From Psococerastis gibbosa (Eukaryota > Arthropoda > Insecta > Psocodea > Psocidae), in contig OZ020490.1 in the NCBI GenBank assembly GCA_963971405.1, positions 2,852,001 to 2,916,000 on the forward strand: 64,000 nt of DNA, given 5' to 3'. Below, piece by piece: positions 52,989-64,000 of this stretch (within the stretch, counting starts at the first letter, position 1; each line of letters begins with the position of its first letter). The position numbers were made by a program, and so were the translations under genes. Below the pieces are notes generated by a model. It was not told where the DNA came from. It did not search any database and saw nothing but the letters and a program-made list of their open reading frames with translations.

Positions 52989-53090
52989 TATTTAAAACGC
53001 GTAAGCCCGTTGAAATATCAAAATTGACAATTTTTACCTTCACAAAACCATACTATACCGTACTAACTTATAAATAGGAAAGCATAAAAC
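52989..53090. repeat. Family A terminus
   Basis: ACGCGTAAGCCCGTTGAAAT and ACTTATAAATAGGAAAGCAT, a decayed end of family A. Confidence 0.45.
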
Positions 53091-53775
53091 ATGGAACCTA
53101 GGTGATAGGATGTTTACCCAGGTCCACTAGCTTCAAATACAGAACATGGAAAACTCAATTTTGAATTCACTAAAATCCATCGAAATAACCAATTTTCTAA
53201 CCGCAAGAGATGATAATTTAAGACATGAGAGTATCGACATTAAAGGGCTTTCATGCCATAAATTGTTGTGAGCGTGCTTCTAATTCCAATGGAAAATTAG
53301 AGGGAAACCGGTTTTAGATAGCTGTTTACACAAATGGAAATCATAGACTTGATGCTTTTATGTGCTACAAACTTTATCAAGACTTGCTGAGTAAGCATTA
53401 AGAGCTACTGTGCTACTAACTTCTTGAACAATGTAGTGGCAATAGATAGATTCGTACTTAAGAATATTTAACTTACACTTGGATGGTTTTTAAGGTTTCG
53501 CTCGAAAACCATTATTGTTTGGAGCAGGTTTACTTCTTTAAGTTAAATATGTAGGTTATATACTAGTAGCATATATATATTTTTTATTTTTATTTTTATT
53601 TAAAGTGGGGAACAGGTGTTACCTGTGTGCATACTTAAGCCTATTGTGCCCCCTACAACAAAGTACCGTATCTACATCACTTAGCATATATATAGCAATA
53701 TAAGAATATGCATTTTGTCAACCTGCACGCCAAATCTCACAAATCGAAAGATTATAGACACAACTGGGGAAATAC
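53091..53775. other. Intergenic, no gene seen
   Basis: No gene. GGAAATAC at 53768-53775 is a hAT target duplication. Confidence 0.4.
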
Positions 53776-54096
53776 CAGTGGCAGAGCGAGTGCTAATTAG
53801 TGCTAATAATGCAATGCTTGCAAATATTTGTTAAAAGGTTCAAAAAAGCACATTTTATAATAGCATGTTCTATCTTCTTAAAAAGTAAACATTTGAAAAC
53901 GAAAAAGAAAACATTTGAATTCTAACGTGACGAGATTCTTAATTTTCTTAGACTGCCATGATAACATATCATGCTCATACATTCTTATTTGCTCGCGGTT
54001 TCCTATAGATTTCAACAAAGCTCTTAATACGATACATTGTAATGCTTGTTGAGTGTAATGCGGCATTGCATGCCTTACATGCACGCTCCGCCACTG
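53776..54096. mobile_element. hAT MITE, 8-bp duplication, relative of 20889
   Basis: Ends CAGTGGCAGAGCG and CGCTCCGCCACTG, perfect duplication GGAAATAC at 53768-53775 and 54097-54104. The inner sequence (GTGACGAGATTCTTAA, CATGCTCATACA, TTTCCTATAGATTT) matches the right half of 20889-22523. The minus frame here (LKSIGNREQIRMYEHDML) is paralleled by LKSIGSREQVRLYEHDAL at 22390-22500, possibly a transposase relic. Confidence 0.88.
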
Positions 54097-54113
54097 GGAA
54101 ATACTATTGCTCC

Positions 54114-54708
54114 CAGTGGCCTAAAGTTTTAGAATGATGGCGGGGGCAAAACTATATAAGTAGACCTTATGACGTCATCAGGCTTTCCGTAAGGATAATT
54201 GTCATGCATAGGCTATAGGTTAGGTTAGGTACTTCTGAACATCCAATGATGTAGGGCCTCAAGGGCGTATCCAGGAATTTTGGGGGCTTGGGGGCTGTGG
54301 CGACTGTGATTCTGTCCAGTATAAATTGTTTTCTTGAGAACTCACTTTGTATCTATAGTGTATTCTTTAAAGGTTATGGTGTTACTCGTATGTTATATGA
54401 TATGCGTAGGCATGCGGGTTTAGATTGTATATAAAATAATACTGCATTTAACCAAGGAGGGGGGTTCGGGGGTCTCCCCCCGCGGAGGAAGTATTTGAAA
54501 ATTTGTGCAAAATAGTGGGGTTTAACGCATTTTACAAATAAGCTAACAAAGGAATCCATATCTTCATTTTTCTGCAAACAGGGCACCCAGGGGTATCCAT
54601 GAACCATGTCCTACAGTGCTCGAAGCTGAAGGGGGGGGGAGGCAAAGCCCCCCAAAAGGAGCTGACGGGGGCAAGATGGACCGTGGCCCCGCCAACTTTA
54701 CGCATCTG
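54114..54708. mobile_element. hAT-type G-tract element, 8-bp duplication
   Basis: Left CAGTGGCCTAAAGTTTTAGA and right GCCAACTTTACGCATCTG, flanked by ATTGCTCC at 54106-54113 and 54709-54716. GGGGTTTAACGCATTTT-like and AGGAATCCATATCTTCA words suggest one or more smaller insertions within (from GGGCGTATCCAGGAATTTTG at about 54262). No transposase. Confidence 0.82.
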
Positions 54709-55027
54709 ATTGCTCCCATCTGCTGGCTGCAAACAAATATATTCAAAGCTATTTCATTATTGGGGAGCACTCAAAATTGGGCTTCAAGGCCATGCAAATG
54801 AGGCGTCTTCTGCGGTAAAATGACAAATGAAGATGAGTTAGTCTATCTACAGAATTCGGGGTGGGCTGTCGACGTTCGATTCATCATTTTGAGTTAGCGC
54901 TCTCCCCCCCCCCCCCCCCAGCAATGGCTTTTTCCGCCTCGTTCAATATTCAATTTCGCCGAACGCAGCATTTGACAAACAAATTGGTTATGTTTCAGCT
55001 ATCCTATTTATTACTCACTTTTAATAT
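54709..55027. other. Spacer, no gene seen
   Basis: C run at 54905-54919. No gene. Confidence 0.4.
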
Positions 55028-55190
55028 AATTACGAAGGCTCTCACGACCGGAGTTACCTGATGAAGCAGTAGAATCCGAGGAGATAGGCCGTGGTCGTTT
55101 TGAAAGCGTACTTCCAAACGTTTCGTCAACATCTGCAGTCAACACCTTCAATGAAACTGTGTAGACTTCTAAGATTGCGTCTCGTAACCT
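55028..55190 (-). repeat. Element E copy 5
   Basis: Minus strand: GTGTAGACTT side, TTGAAGG in place of CTGAAGA (plus 55145-55151), stem GTTGAC/GTTGAC, GAAACGTTTGGAAG, and the end CCGGTCGTGAGAGCC. The core is altered at two positions. Confidence 0.65.
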
Positions 55191-55270
55191 CAGCAGCAAC
55201 TCGCTTTTAATTTAGCTAGCTCTGTGGTACGTCTCTTAAGAAACATTGGCCACTGCAATCACGTCGTTCC

Positions 55271-57835
55271 GCCATTCACTTCTCGATGTCACATTTCTCC
55301 AGTTCTTCGCCTGGCACGGGGGGTTAAGTTTCTAGAGGTCTTCACTGACGCCATCCATTCAACTCTCGATGCCACATTTCTCCAGTTCTTCACCTGGCGC
55401 GGGAGGTTAAGCTTCCGGAGGTCTTCACTGACGCCGTCCATTCAACTCTCGATGCCACATTTCTCCAGTTCTGCACCTGGCACGGGGGGTTAAGTTTCCG
55501 GAGGTCTTCACTGACGCCATCTGTTTAACTCTCGATGCCAAATTTCTCCAGTTCTTCACCTGGCACGGGGGGTTAAGTTTCTGGAGGTCTTCACAGTCGC
55601 CATCCATTCAACTCTCGATGCCACATTTCTCCAGTTCTACACTTGGCGCGGGGGGTTAAGTTTCTGGAGGTCTTCACTGACGCCGTCCATTCAACTCTCG
55701 ATGACACATTTCTCCAGTTCTTCACCTGGCGCGGGAGGTTAAGTTTCCGGATGTCTTCACTGACGCCACCTGTTCAACTCTCGATGACACATTTCTCCAG
55801 TTCTTCACCTGGCGCGGGAGGTTAAGCTTCTGGAGGTCTTCACTGACGCCGTCCATTCAACTCTCGATGCCACATTTCTCCAGTTCTTCACCTGGCGCGG
55901 GAGGTTAAGCTTCTGGAGGTCTTCACTGACGCCGTCCATTCAACTCTCGATGCCACATTTCTCCAGTTCTTCACTAGGCACGGGAGGTTAAGTTTCTGGA
56001 GGTCTTCACTAACGCCGTCCATTCAACTGGCGATGCCACATTTCTCCAGTTCTTCACCTGGCGCGGGAGGTTAAGCTTCTGGAGGTCTTCACTGACGCCG
56101 TCCATTCAACTGTCGATGCCACATTTCTCCAGTTCTTCACCTGGCGCGGGAGGTTAAGCTTCCGGAGGTCTTCACTGACGCCGTCCATTCAACTGTCGAT
56201 GCCACATTTCTCCAGTTCTTCACCTGGCGCGGGAGGTTAAGCTTCCGGAGGTCTTCACTGACGCCATCCATTCAACTCTCGATGCCACATTTCTCCAGTT
56301 CTGCACCTGGCACGGGGGGTTAAGTTTCCGGAGGTCTTCACTGACGCCATCTGTTTAACTCTCGATGCCAAATTTCTCCAGTTCTTCACCTGGCACGGGG
56401 GGTTAAGTTTCTGGAGGTCTTCACAGTCGCCATCCATTCAACTCTCGATGCCACATTTCTCCAGTTCTACACTTGGCGCGGGGGATTAAGTTTCTGGAGG
56501 TCTTCACTGACGCCATCTGTTCAACTCTCGATGACACATTTCTCCAGTTCTACACTTGGCGCGGGGGATTAAGTTTCTGGAGGTCTTCACTGACGCCATC
56601 TGTTCAACTCTCGATGACACATTTCTCCAGTTCTTCACCTGGCGTGGGAGGTTAAGTTTCTGGAGGTCTTCACTGACGCCGTCCATTCAACTCTCAATGC
56701 CGCATTTCTCCAGTTCTTCACCTGGTGCGGGAGGTTAAGTTTCCGGATGTCTTCACTGACGCCACCTGTTCAACTCTCGATGACACATTTCTCCAGTTCT
56801 TCACCTGGCGCGGGAGGTTAAGCTTCTGGAGGTCTTCACTGACGCCGTCCATTCAACTCTCGATGCCACATTTCTCCAGTTCTTCACTAGGCACGGGAGG
56901 TTAAGTTTCTGGAGGTCTTCACTGACGCCGTCCATTCATCTCTCGATGCCACATTTCTCCAGTTCTTCACTAGGCACGGGAGGTTAAGTTTCTGGAGGTC
57001 TTCACTGACGCCGTCCATTCAACTCTCGATGACACATTTCTCCAGTTCTTCACCTGGCGCGGGAGGTTAAGCTTCTGGAGGTCTTCACTGACGCCGTCCA
57101 TTCAACTCTCGATGCCACATTTCTCCAGTTCTTCACTAGGCACGGGAGGTTAAGTTTCTGGAGGTCTTCACTGACGCCGTCCATTCAACTCTCGATGCCA
57201 CATTTCTCCAGTTCTACTCTTGGCGCGGGGGATTAAGTTTCTGGAGGTCTTCACTGACGCCATCTGTTCAACTCTCGATGACACATTTCTCCAGTTCTTC
57301 ACCTGGCGCGGGAGGTTAAGCTTCTGGAGGTCTTCACTGACGCCGTCCATTCAACTCTCGATGCCACATTTCTCCAGTTCATCACTAGGCACGGGAGGTT
57401 AAGTTTCTGGAGGTCTTCACTGACGCCGTCCATTCAACTGTCGATGCCACATTTCTCCAGTTCTTCACCTGGCGCGGGAGGTTAAGCTTCTGGAGGTCTT
57501 CACTGACGCCGTCCATTCAACTCTCGATGCCACATTTCTCCAGTTCATCACTAGGCACGGGAGGTTAAGTTTCTGGAGGTCTTCACTGACGTCGTCCATT
57601 CAACTCTCGATGCCACATTTCTCCAGTTCATCACTAGGCACGGGAGGTTAAGTTTCTGGAGGTCTTCACTGACGCCGTCCATTCAACTGTCGATGACACA
57701 TTTCTCCAGTTCTTCACCTGGCGCGGGAGGTTAAGCTTCTGGAGGTCTTCACTGACGCCATCCATTCAACTCTCGATGCCACATTTCTCTAGTTCTTCTC
57801 CATGTGCGGGACGATAAATTTCTGGAGATCTTTAC
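55271..57835. repeat. 83-bp satellite array, about 31 copies
   Basis: Monomer landmarks: CATTCAACTCTCGATGCCAC, ATTTCTCCAGTTCTTCACCT, GGCGCGGGAGGTTAAGCTTC, TGGAGGTCTTCACTGACGCC. Spacing is exactly 83 throughout; equivalent blocks are offset by 830, 664 and 83 bp. A three-monomer block with TGTTTAACTCTCGATGCCAA and CTTCACAGTCGCCATCC occurs at about 55425-55640 and again 830 bp later, a higher-order duplication of ten monomers. Edge monomers at both ends are diverged. Repeated 60-codon frames on both strands arise because 83 is not a multiple of three. Confidence 0.95.
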
Positions 57836-58195
57836 TGACGTCTTCGTTCATCTCCGTCCTCTGTCTCCCTATGAATTATCAACACCATCTTTTCAATACC
57901 TCCTTGGGTTCTCTAGCTCTATCCTTTATTTCGACGTGCGACCTAGTCATCTCAGTTTTTCTGCTTTTATGTTGTTAATGATAATTGATGACTTCTGGCA
58001 TAGAGCTTCCTTCTAGCTTGGCAATCGTTCATATTCTCCATCCCTCGGCGTCTCTGACTGCTACAATGATTTTTTCGCAGGAACTTTATTATTTATACGT
58101 TAGTTTAAGAAATGGCTTGTGCAAAAATCTGAGCATTTGACAGGTGGGTATACATACAGACGAGCCAAGCTGAATGAATGCCTATCTAGGAAGGA
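57836..58195. other. Right flank of the satellite, no gene seen
   Basis: Pyrimidine-rich start, then AT-rich. The plus frame at 57804-58016 begins in the last degenerate monomer. No domain. Confidence 0.4.
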
Positions 58196-58199
58196 TGGA

Positions 58200-59085
58200 A
58201 AAACTTAAAAAACCGGTCCGAGTTTACTCGAACATGCTTTCCAATTTATCAAAATTAGTAGATAAAGAAAATGAGTAATTTCATGGAAAATAATATTGCT
58301 ATGGTTAAATTTCCGATATCTCGGGGGAGGGGGGGGGTTGTCCATCTAACGTCACTGGAAGTGAGGTAAATTCTAGATAGGTCAGACCAACACATTACCA
58401 CACAGCAATAATGGCAGAGCATGCAATGCATTTGAACGTCAATTTTCAATCATTTTTTCAAAAAAAAGCATTTTTTTTCCACAAAACCAAATAGTTTTTT
58501 TGGAAAGTAACCTAACCGGTTTCGTTACTCAATTTAACACCTATAGCATGCCAGAAGGTAGAAATCATCGATAGAAAGGTTTCGCAGAAAAATTATTTTT
58601 TAGGCATTTTTCATTAAAATTTAGTTATTTTTATTTTTTACCCCCAGAAGCAAACTATCAAGGGGCAAGTGACCCCCTGCATTTTGTTAACATTAATAAC
58701 GACTGCGATAAGTTATATGTGAATTTAAAAGAAATCGTTGGAGCCGTTTTGGAGAAATAATTTTTTTAGACGTTTTTTTGGAGTTTTCGGAGAATAAAAC
58801 CCCCCCGAATTGAGTTAGCCCAAAATAAAAAAAATGGTCCCGAGGTATGATTTTTGTTAACCTACATGCCAAATTTCATCATAATCGACCGAGTAGTTTG
58901 CCCGGAAATCGATGAACAGACAGACAGACAGAGCGACAGACAGACAGACATACAGGCAGACATTTCGTAAAAACCACTTTTTTGGGTTCCTGGGACCTGA
59001 AAGCGTGTAATTCCGTTGAAATCTCGGAATCGAAAATTTGGGCAGTCACAAAGCTTTCCTTATACAACGTATAAATTGGAAAACA
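58200..59085. mobile_element. Family A element, copy 2
   Basis: Begins GGTCCGAGTTTACTCGAACA, TGCTTTCCAATTTAT and follows family A order to the GACA tract at about 58917-58960, TTTCGTAAAAACCACTTTTT, AAGCTTTCCTTATACAACGT and ATAAATTGGAAAACA. Same orientation as 41505-42390. Confidence 0.75.
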
Positions 59086-59635
59086 AAAACGATCTTACCT
59101 CATAGCATTGCGTGCTGAGGACAGTTTTAGATCTCGACGTAATTTCAAAATTTTGCTAGCAAGCCGCAGCTGCTACAGCTGACAGTCTAATCTTGTTAGG
59201 TACACGTACAATTTTTTTTAAAAATGTAATCTCTCAGTTTCCACATTAGCAAATTGCCCCCCCCCCCCCCCCGCCCCAACTCACATCTGTATTTGGATAA
59301 GTCATACTATAGCTTGTTTCATTGCGTCAATAGTAAGCTTGCTTCAGCTTGTCCATTATAGATATAGATAGGCCTAGATAGATAGAAAACCGTGTATTTC
59401 TCAACAAAATATTGGTGGACATAAAATTACAAGCTGTGCCCCCTCAAGCTTGGAAAGCGTGACGGAAAACGGACATGGGAAATACAAGAAAAAGCGGACT
59501 ATGGTCCTTGTTAAGCAATACAATGGCAGAGTATGTAAGTTACACTTACATGTTTCTATTACATTTTTTAAAATTTACACATACAAAGCAGACTATCGTC
59601 CTTGTTACTGCAATACAGTCATAAATAAATTGTCC
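59086..59635. other. Spacer between family A copies
   Basis: C run at 59257-59272. No gene; the 63-codon frame at 59450 is unconvincing. Confidence 0.4.
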
Positions 59636-60398
59636 CCCTGACGTCACTGGAGATGAGGTAAATTCTAGATAGGTCAAACCAACACATTACCACACAGCAA
59701 TAACGGCAGGGCTCGCAATACATTTCAGCGTGAATTTTCTATCATTTTTTCAAAAAAAATCATTTTTTCAAAAAAAATCATTTTTTCACAAAACCAAATA
59801 CTTTTCTGGGAAAGCAACCTGTCCGGTTTCGTTACTCTGTTTAACACCTAAAACATGCCAGAAAGTAGAAATCATCGATAGAAAAGTTTCGCAGAAAAAT
59901 TATTTTTTATTCATTTTTCATTAAAATTTAATTATTTTTATTTTTTTTACCCCAGAAGCAAACTATCAAAGGGTAAGCGACCCACCGCACATAGTCAACA
60001 TACATAACGACTACAATATATGTAAATTTAAAAGAAATCATTGTAGCCGTTTTTGAGAAATAATTTTTTAGGCGTTTTTTATGCGTTTTTTGGAAATAAA
60101 ACCCACCCAAATTGAGTTAGCCCAAAATAAAAAAAACCGTTCCGAGGTATGATTTTTTTGAACCTACATGCCGAATTTATTGAAAATCGACAGAGTAGTT
60201 TGCCTGGAAATCGATGAACAGACAGACAGACAGAGCGACAGACAGGCAGACAGAGCGACAGACAGACAGACATTTCGTAAAAACCACTTTTAGGGTTCCT
60301 GGGACCTCAAAACGTGTAAATCAGTTGAAATCTCGGAATCGAAAATTTCGACCATCACAAAGCATTCCTTATACTACGTATAAATTGGAAAGCAAAAA
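59636..60398. mobile_element. Family A element, copy 3 (left-truncated)
   Basis: Starts inside family A at CCCCTGACGTCACTGGAGAT and runs to the GACA tract (60217-60270) and ATAAATTGGAAAGCA. The first ~120 bp, including the G run, are missing. A 17-bp AAAAATCATTTTTTC unit is duplicated near 59750-59785. Confidence 0.7.
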
Positions 60399-60459
60399 TA
60401 CGATAGGTGGACATCGGGAACGTACATACCAGTTTGCCAATGGCCACAAATTCATACGA

Positions 60460-61290
60460 AAAGAACCGGTCCGAGTTTACTCGAACATGCTTTCCAATTT
60501 ATCAATTAGTAGTTAGAGAAAATTAGTCATTTATTTTGGCAAACAATTTTCCTATGGCTAAATTTTCGATATCTGGGGGGGGGGGGGGTTGTCTGGAGGT
60601 GAGGTAAATTGTAGATAGGTCAGACCAACAAACAAATTACCACACAGGGCACGCAATGCATTTGACCCTGAAATTTCTATGATTTTTTTAAAAAAAATTT
60701 TTTCCACAAAACCAGATAGTTTTTTGCAAAATCAACCTGTCCGGTTTCGTTACTCAATTTAACACCTAAAACATGCCTGAAGGTAGAAATCACCGATCGA
60801 ATGGTTTATCAGATAAATTATTTTTTAGTCATTTTTCATGAAAATTGTGTTATTTTTATTTTTTTACCCCCAGAAGCAAACTATCAAGGGGCAAGCGACC
60901 CACTTGCATTTTGTTAACATTAATAACGACTGCGATAAGTTATATGTGAATTTAAAAGAAATCGTTTGAGCCGTTTTTGAGAAATAATTTTTTTAGACGT
61001 TTTTTTGAGTTTTTTGAGAATAAAACCCCGCAAATTGTGTTAGCCCAAAATAAAAGAAATATTCTTGAGGCATGATTTTTGTTAACCTACATGCCAAATT
61101 TCATTAAAATGGCATAGTAGTTTGCCTGGAAATCGATGAACAGACAGAGCGACAGACAGACATTTTGTAAAAACCACTTTTTTGGGTTCCTGTGACCTCA
61201 AAAAGTGTAAATCCGCTGAAATCTCGGAATCGAAAATTTCGACCATCACAAAGCTTTCCTTATAGCCTACTACGTATAAATTGGAAAGCA
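60460..61290. mobile_element. Family A element, copy 4
   Basis: CCGGTCCGAGTTTACTCGAA, TGCTTTCCAATTTATCAATT, a run of 12 G, the family body, a short GACA tract (61139-61160) and ATAAATTGGAAAGCA. It lies 60 bp from copy 3 in the same orientation. Confidence 0.75.
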
Positions 61291-61461
61291 ACAATACAAA
61301 TATTGTCCGAAATCCAATGGGTCGCTGGCATTCGGCGCGTTAACACAATACTGGGGATCTCAATATATTAGGTAAATACTAGGTGCATACAGTTGAGTGA
61401 GTTGTCAATTAAATCAAAAAATAATCTGTTCTATGATGGCTGAAATTAGTAGTATTGGAGT

Positions 61462-61668
61462 GGGCCATGTAGAGTAGTGGTACAGACTCCGACTTTCACC
61501 CGAAAGGTTGTTTGTTTGTGTCCGACACTTGCTACATTTTCTGGCCATGCTTCCGAGGGCATGTAAAGCAGGCGGTCCCGGCTCTTCCTAGTTAACTGTA
61601 AGAGAGGGCTTTATAGCTCTCACTCCACTAGGTTGGCTTAGTAATAGAATAAAAAAAGTCAATATTTT
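61462..61668 (+). mobile_element. tRNA-derived SINE T
   Basis: GCCATGTAGAGTAGTGGTAC (A box), CCCGAAAGGTTGTTTGTTTG (decayed B box), CTACATTTTCTGGCCATGCT, GTAAGAGAGGGCTTTATAGC and an A-rich tail. Confidence 0.8.
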
Positions 61669-62254
61669 AGTATTCTACCATATAAATAAGCAGAATCTTT
61701 AATTTCTGGCTTTGTTAATTTAAAAAAATTAAGAAGTCTGTAAAAATAACCATTTATATTTCCTACGGGATGAACACTCTTAATGGATTGTTCTCGTTTT
61801 GTATATAAAACCTATCTCCAAATCCATCGCTGCATCGAATCCATTGTGCGAATGCCTTTGATGTAAAATTAGGTCGCTGATTGAAGCATTGTCGGAATGT
61901 TCGAATAGTTATTGAAAATAGAAATAACCCCGTGAATTGCTGTAATCATCGCAATATACATACCATACCTACTGATAACCTTCGGTTTGTTTTATGTACT
62001 CGTATATCGTATAATTTTACCGTCAATAAAATGATTGACGTCACAGAATTCAAAAAAATGGCGCACAGGCTCTCACAAGAAAAAATATTTAAGGCAGCAT
62101 TGAAAAAGCACATAACCAACATTTCCGATCAACATTTGCTTGCCACATATTGTTTTAGATTTTTAACTAACGCTCTTTTTGAAACTTTTAATTTCGTTTT
62201 TGTTTTATAAGTGCTACTTTCAAAATTTTATAATTTTATCATTTTTATGAGTAA
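61669..62254. other. Intergenic, no gene seen
   Basis: A 109-codon frame at 61881-62210 lacks any domain and is Asn/Phe/Arg-rich. TAA at 62252-62254 is the following MITE's duplication. Confidence 0.4.
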
Positions 62255-62451
62255 AGCTGGCCATTCGCGAGGGCTCCAAGCCAAATGGCGCGTCCTGTTC
62301 CATTTGGCGTTAGCGCCATTTAGAGGGGTCATCACGACTATGCTGAACCAGTCGTTCCAAATCTTTCAAATTGTACAGTGTGACGATATGGAAGAGGTAC
62401 TTTTGCACTGTACAATTTGAAAAATTTTGGAGCCCTCGTGAATGGCCAGCT
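62255..62451. mobile_element. PIF/Harbinger-like MITE, TAA duplication
   Basis: Ends AGCTGGCCATTCGCGAGGGC and its near-complement; TAA at 62252-62254 and 62452-62454. A second, inner inverted pair, TTTCAAATTGTACAGTG and CACTGTACAATTTGAAA, forms another hairpin. 197 bp, no gene. Confidence 0.82.
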
Positions 62452-62689
62452 TAAGACTGAAAAATTTAGGTTATTTTGATTATACATTTTCCCGGCAACA
62501 CAAGTCCTTTGAGGAACATAGGGCCAGGATAGCTAATAGTATTGTGTAGTGTAGTTGTTTTGCAAGTAAAATATTCTTACTCTTACTTACATAAACATGG
62601 GAATAAAATTGTTATCGACATACAGTAACACTACAGTCAGCCACAGCAGAAAAATTTCGATCAGTTGACTAAGACATACTGTGCATGTT
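62452..62689. other. Spacer, no gene seen
   Basis: No gene or clear repeat recognised. Confidence 0.35.
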
Positions 62690-62951
62690 TTACGCTAGCA
62701 ACAGTCATCTTGGAAATGATATCTTGTTCTTTAAATGTCTCTTCTATCGATGATTGGCGATCATCATGGCAATTTGGAACTCGGAGCCTGCTTCTCTGAA
62801 AAGGGAACAACTGCTTCAGGTTTTTCAACCAGGATATTCTTCTTCTGCCAGCAGTCCTCTGTCCTTCTATATCTTCCCTTGGATTATTACATGCAGAAGG
62901 TGCTACTATTTGCTCCCCACCATCACACGGCGGAAGTATGTTTGTTTTCAT
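62690..62951 (-). pseudogene. RTE-like C-terminal fragment
   Basis: The minus strand reads GRRRISWLKNLKQ, then a deletion/frameshift, then FREAGSEFQIAMMIANH, a stop, and KRHLKNK. Same group as 39390-39680 and 49310-49380. Dead copy. Confidence 0.72.
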
Positions 62952-63084
62952 TTTTTTTAAAACAATATTGTCGGCCTAAATACATTTTTTCCCTCCTCCG
63001 AACTATCCTAAAACCGCTTTTCAACATTACTCCTGGATAGTTGGGTCTTTTTTTCTGTTGTGTTAATTAGTTAAGGTCTTAGCT

Positions 63085-63305
63085 GCCGGCCGCCATACCA
63101 AGTTGAATCCAGCGGACCAGAGCAGGTTCAAAGCTGCAGATAAATTGGTCGTGTGCACAGTGCCGGTAGGGAAACATGGTAGGACTTGTCCTGGTCACCT
63201 CCGAACTAATTGTGTGACTTGACTGTGTTTCCCAAGTGGTTCGGAATCCACTATAATCAGGAGGTCCACACCGTGGCCTGGGGCTGTGTCCAACCATACT
63301 ACTAC
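63085..63305 (+). mobile_element. SINE family V1, copy 7
   Basis: GCCGGCCGCCATACCAAGTT, GAGCAGGTTCAAAGCTGCAG, CCAAGTGGTTCGGAATCC, the short 3' end CACCGTGGCCTGGGGCTGTG and (TAC)n. Flanks TTAAGGTCTT and CTAAGGCCTT hint at a decayed duplication. Confidence 0.8.
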
Positions 63306-64000
63306 TAAGGCCTTTCCTCTATCATCTTGCGGCTCAAGACCTAAATACCTAGGTATACATACTACATACAATAGTGAGTAGGTTTGTATTTGGGGGGGGG
63401 GGGGCGCTACTACATTGAAACAATGAAAAATCCGTTGGATAGAGGTTTTTTCCATGCATTGGACCATGGAATAAAACAAAGCGGCTGTCGCAGAATCCGT
63501 TGTGTACCATAATTTTGTAGGTGAACTACAAAAATAAACACAAATGCTCCGGTAAAGACTCCCCAGTTCACCACAAAACGTATTAAATATCATTAAGCCG
63601 GAAATAAATAGAAGTTTTAATCATTATAAAAAGACGGAGGCTGAATATAAGGGGAGAATTATAGGAAAATCTAATAAAGTTCCGAGTTGGCGAGTTTTAA
63701 AGCTCATTTATACTTTATTCTTTGCAGGTAAATTAAATATTAAAAGTTCATCGTGGGTTCTGAATATTCTTCTGAGGAAAAAAAGAATTTTGTTTTGATG
63801 ATGGATCAGTGAGCCCCTACACCTCCATATGATTTGCTTGCGGAAGCAGGGGACCAATAGAAAATCGCCATATTTAGGCCTTAAACTTTCGCGCCAAATG
63901 AAACTCAATAGTTTTCTTACCTAACCCATGTTTTTTAAAACTGAAGAAAACGTGTCTTTATCAAATATTTAGGCTGTCTAACTTCACTATTATGATAAAT
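63306..64000. other. Intergenic, no gene seen
   Basis: G run at 63392-63403. Minus frames at 63195-63593 and 63708-63908 lack domains and the first overlaps the SINE. Confidence 0.4.

Noticed and set aside
55425-57402. Family of repeated 60-residue proteins on both strands
   Set aside because: They are readings of an 83-bp satellite; the unit is not a multiple of three and frames close regularly after 60 codons.
55271-57835. CRISPR array
   Set aside because: There are no unique spacers: the whole 83-bp unit repeats, and the sequence is eukaryotic.
58917-59067. Cysteine/serine repeat protein (CLSVCRSVCLSV)
   Set aside because: A translation of the GACA/GTCT tract inside family A elements.
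61881-62210. 109-codon frame as a gene
   Set aside because: No domain; composition matches local AT-rich DNA, and it ends in a stop just before a MITE.

Overview
The window looks like intergenic, repeat-dominated DNA from a large, AT-rich invertebrate genome. An arthropod is my best guess. The basis is spliceosomal-type sequence, many non-LTR retrotransposon C-termini of the kinds common in arthropods (Jockey/I-like RNase H plus zinc-knuckle tails, RTE-like reverse transcriptase, CR1/L2-like endonuclease), tRNA-derived SINEs, hAT and PIF/Harbinger-like MITEs, microsatellites, and no bacterial-style gene layout. I cannot name the species. Almost every open frame is short and is either a transposon remnant or a chance frame. 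The only candidate host-gene piece is a probable first coding exon at 6031-6082: a start codon, an 18-residue hydrophobic leader and a splice-donor-like junction.

Layout: 1-5.3 kb holds a Tc1/mariner-like MITE, copies of an unnamed repeat (family B), a 193-bp hAT MITE with a perfect 8-bp target duplication and a 5'-truncated LINE. 5.4-6.1 kb holds a repeat shared with 35.4 kb and the candidate exon. 6.5-12.4 kb is a nested complex with inverted arms of about 700 bp. 12.7-19.2 kb has SINEs, a hAT-like element rich in TATCGATA, a Jockey-like LINE fragment inserted in a SINE and an internally deleted CR1-like LINE. 20.9-22.5 kb is a hAT element (8-bp duplication) carrying a 5'-truncated LINE. 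24.6-32.2 kb contains LINE and RTE fragments, SINEs and a tRNA-like cloverleaf enclosed by 31-bp inverted repeats. 34.9-44.6 kb has more SINEs, palindromic MITEs, RTE tails and an in-frame duplicated open segment. 46.5-49.7 kb has diverged repeats with E2F-like motifs. 50.8-51.8 kb is a four-deep nest of insertions. 53.8-54.7 kb has two hAT MITEs side by side. 55.27-57.83 kb is an 83-bp satellite array of about 31 copies with an 830-bp higher-order duplication. 58.2-61.3 kb is a cluster of one long repeat family with GACA tracts, and 61.4-64 kb has SINEs, a MITE and an RTE tail.

No genes here act as a pathway. The window is a record of successive transpositions whose order can be read from target-site duplications. 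The most interesting signals are: a repeated palindromic element with a hammerhead-ribozyme-like core (CTGAAGA, 6-bp stem, GAAA) at five loci; the tRNA-like sequence inside a TIR element; a SINE family with two alternative 3' modules; and the nested and satellite structures. Boundaries and repeats were read by eye, so positions may be off by a few bases, and family names are inferences from motifs and duplication lengths.
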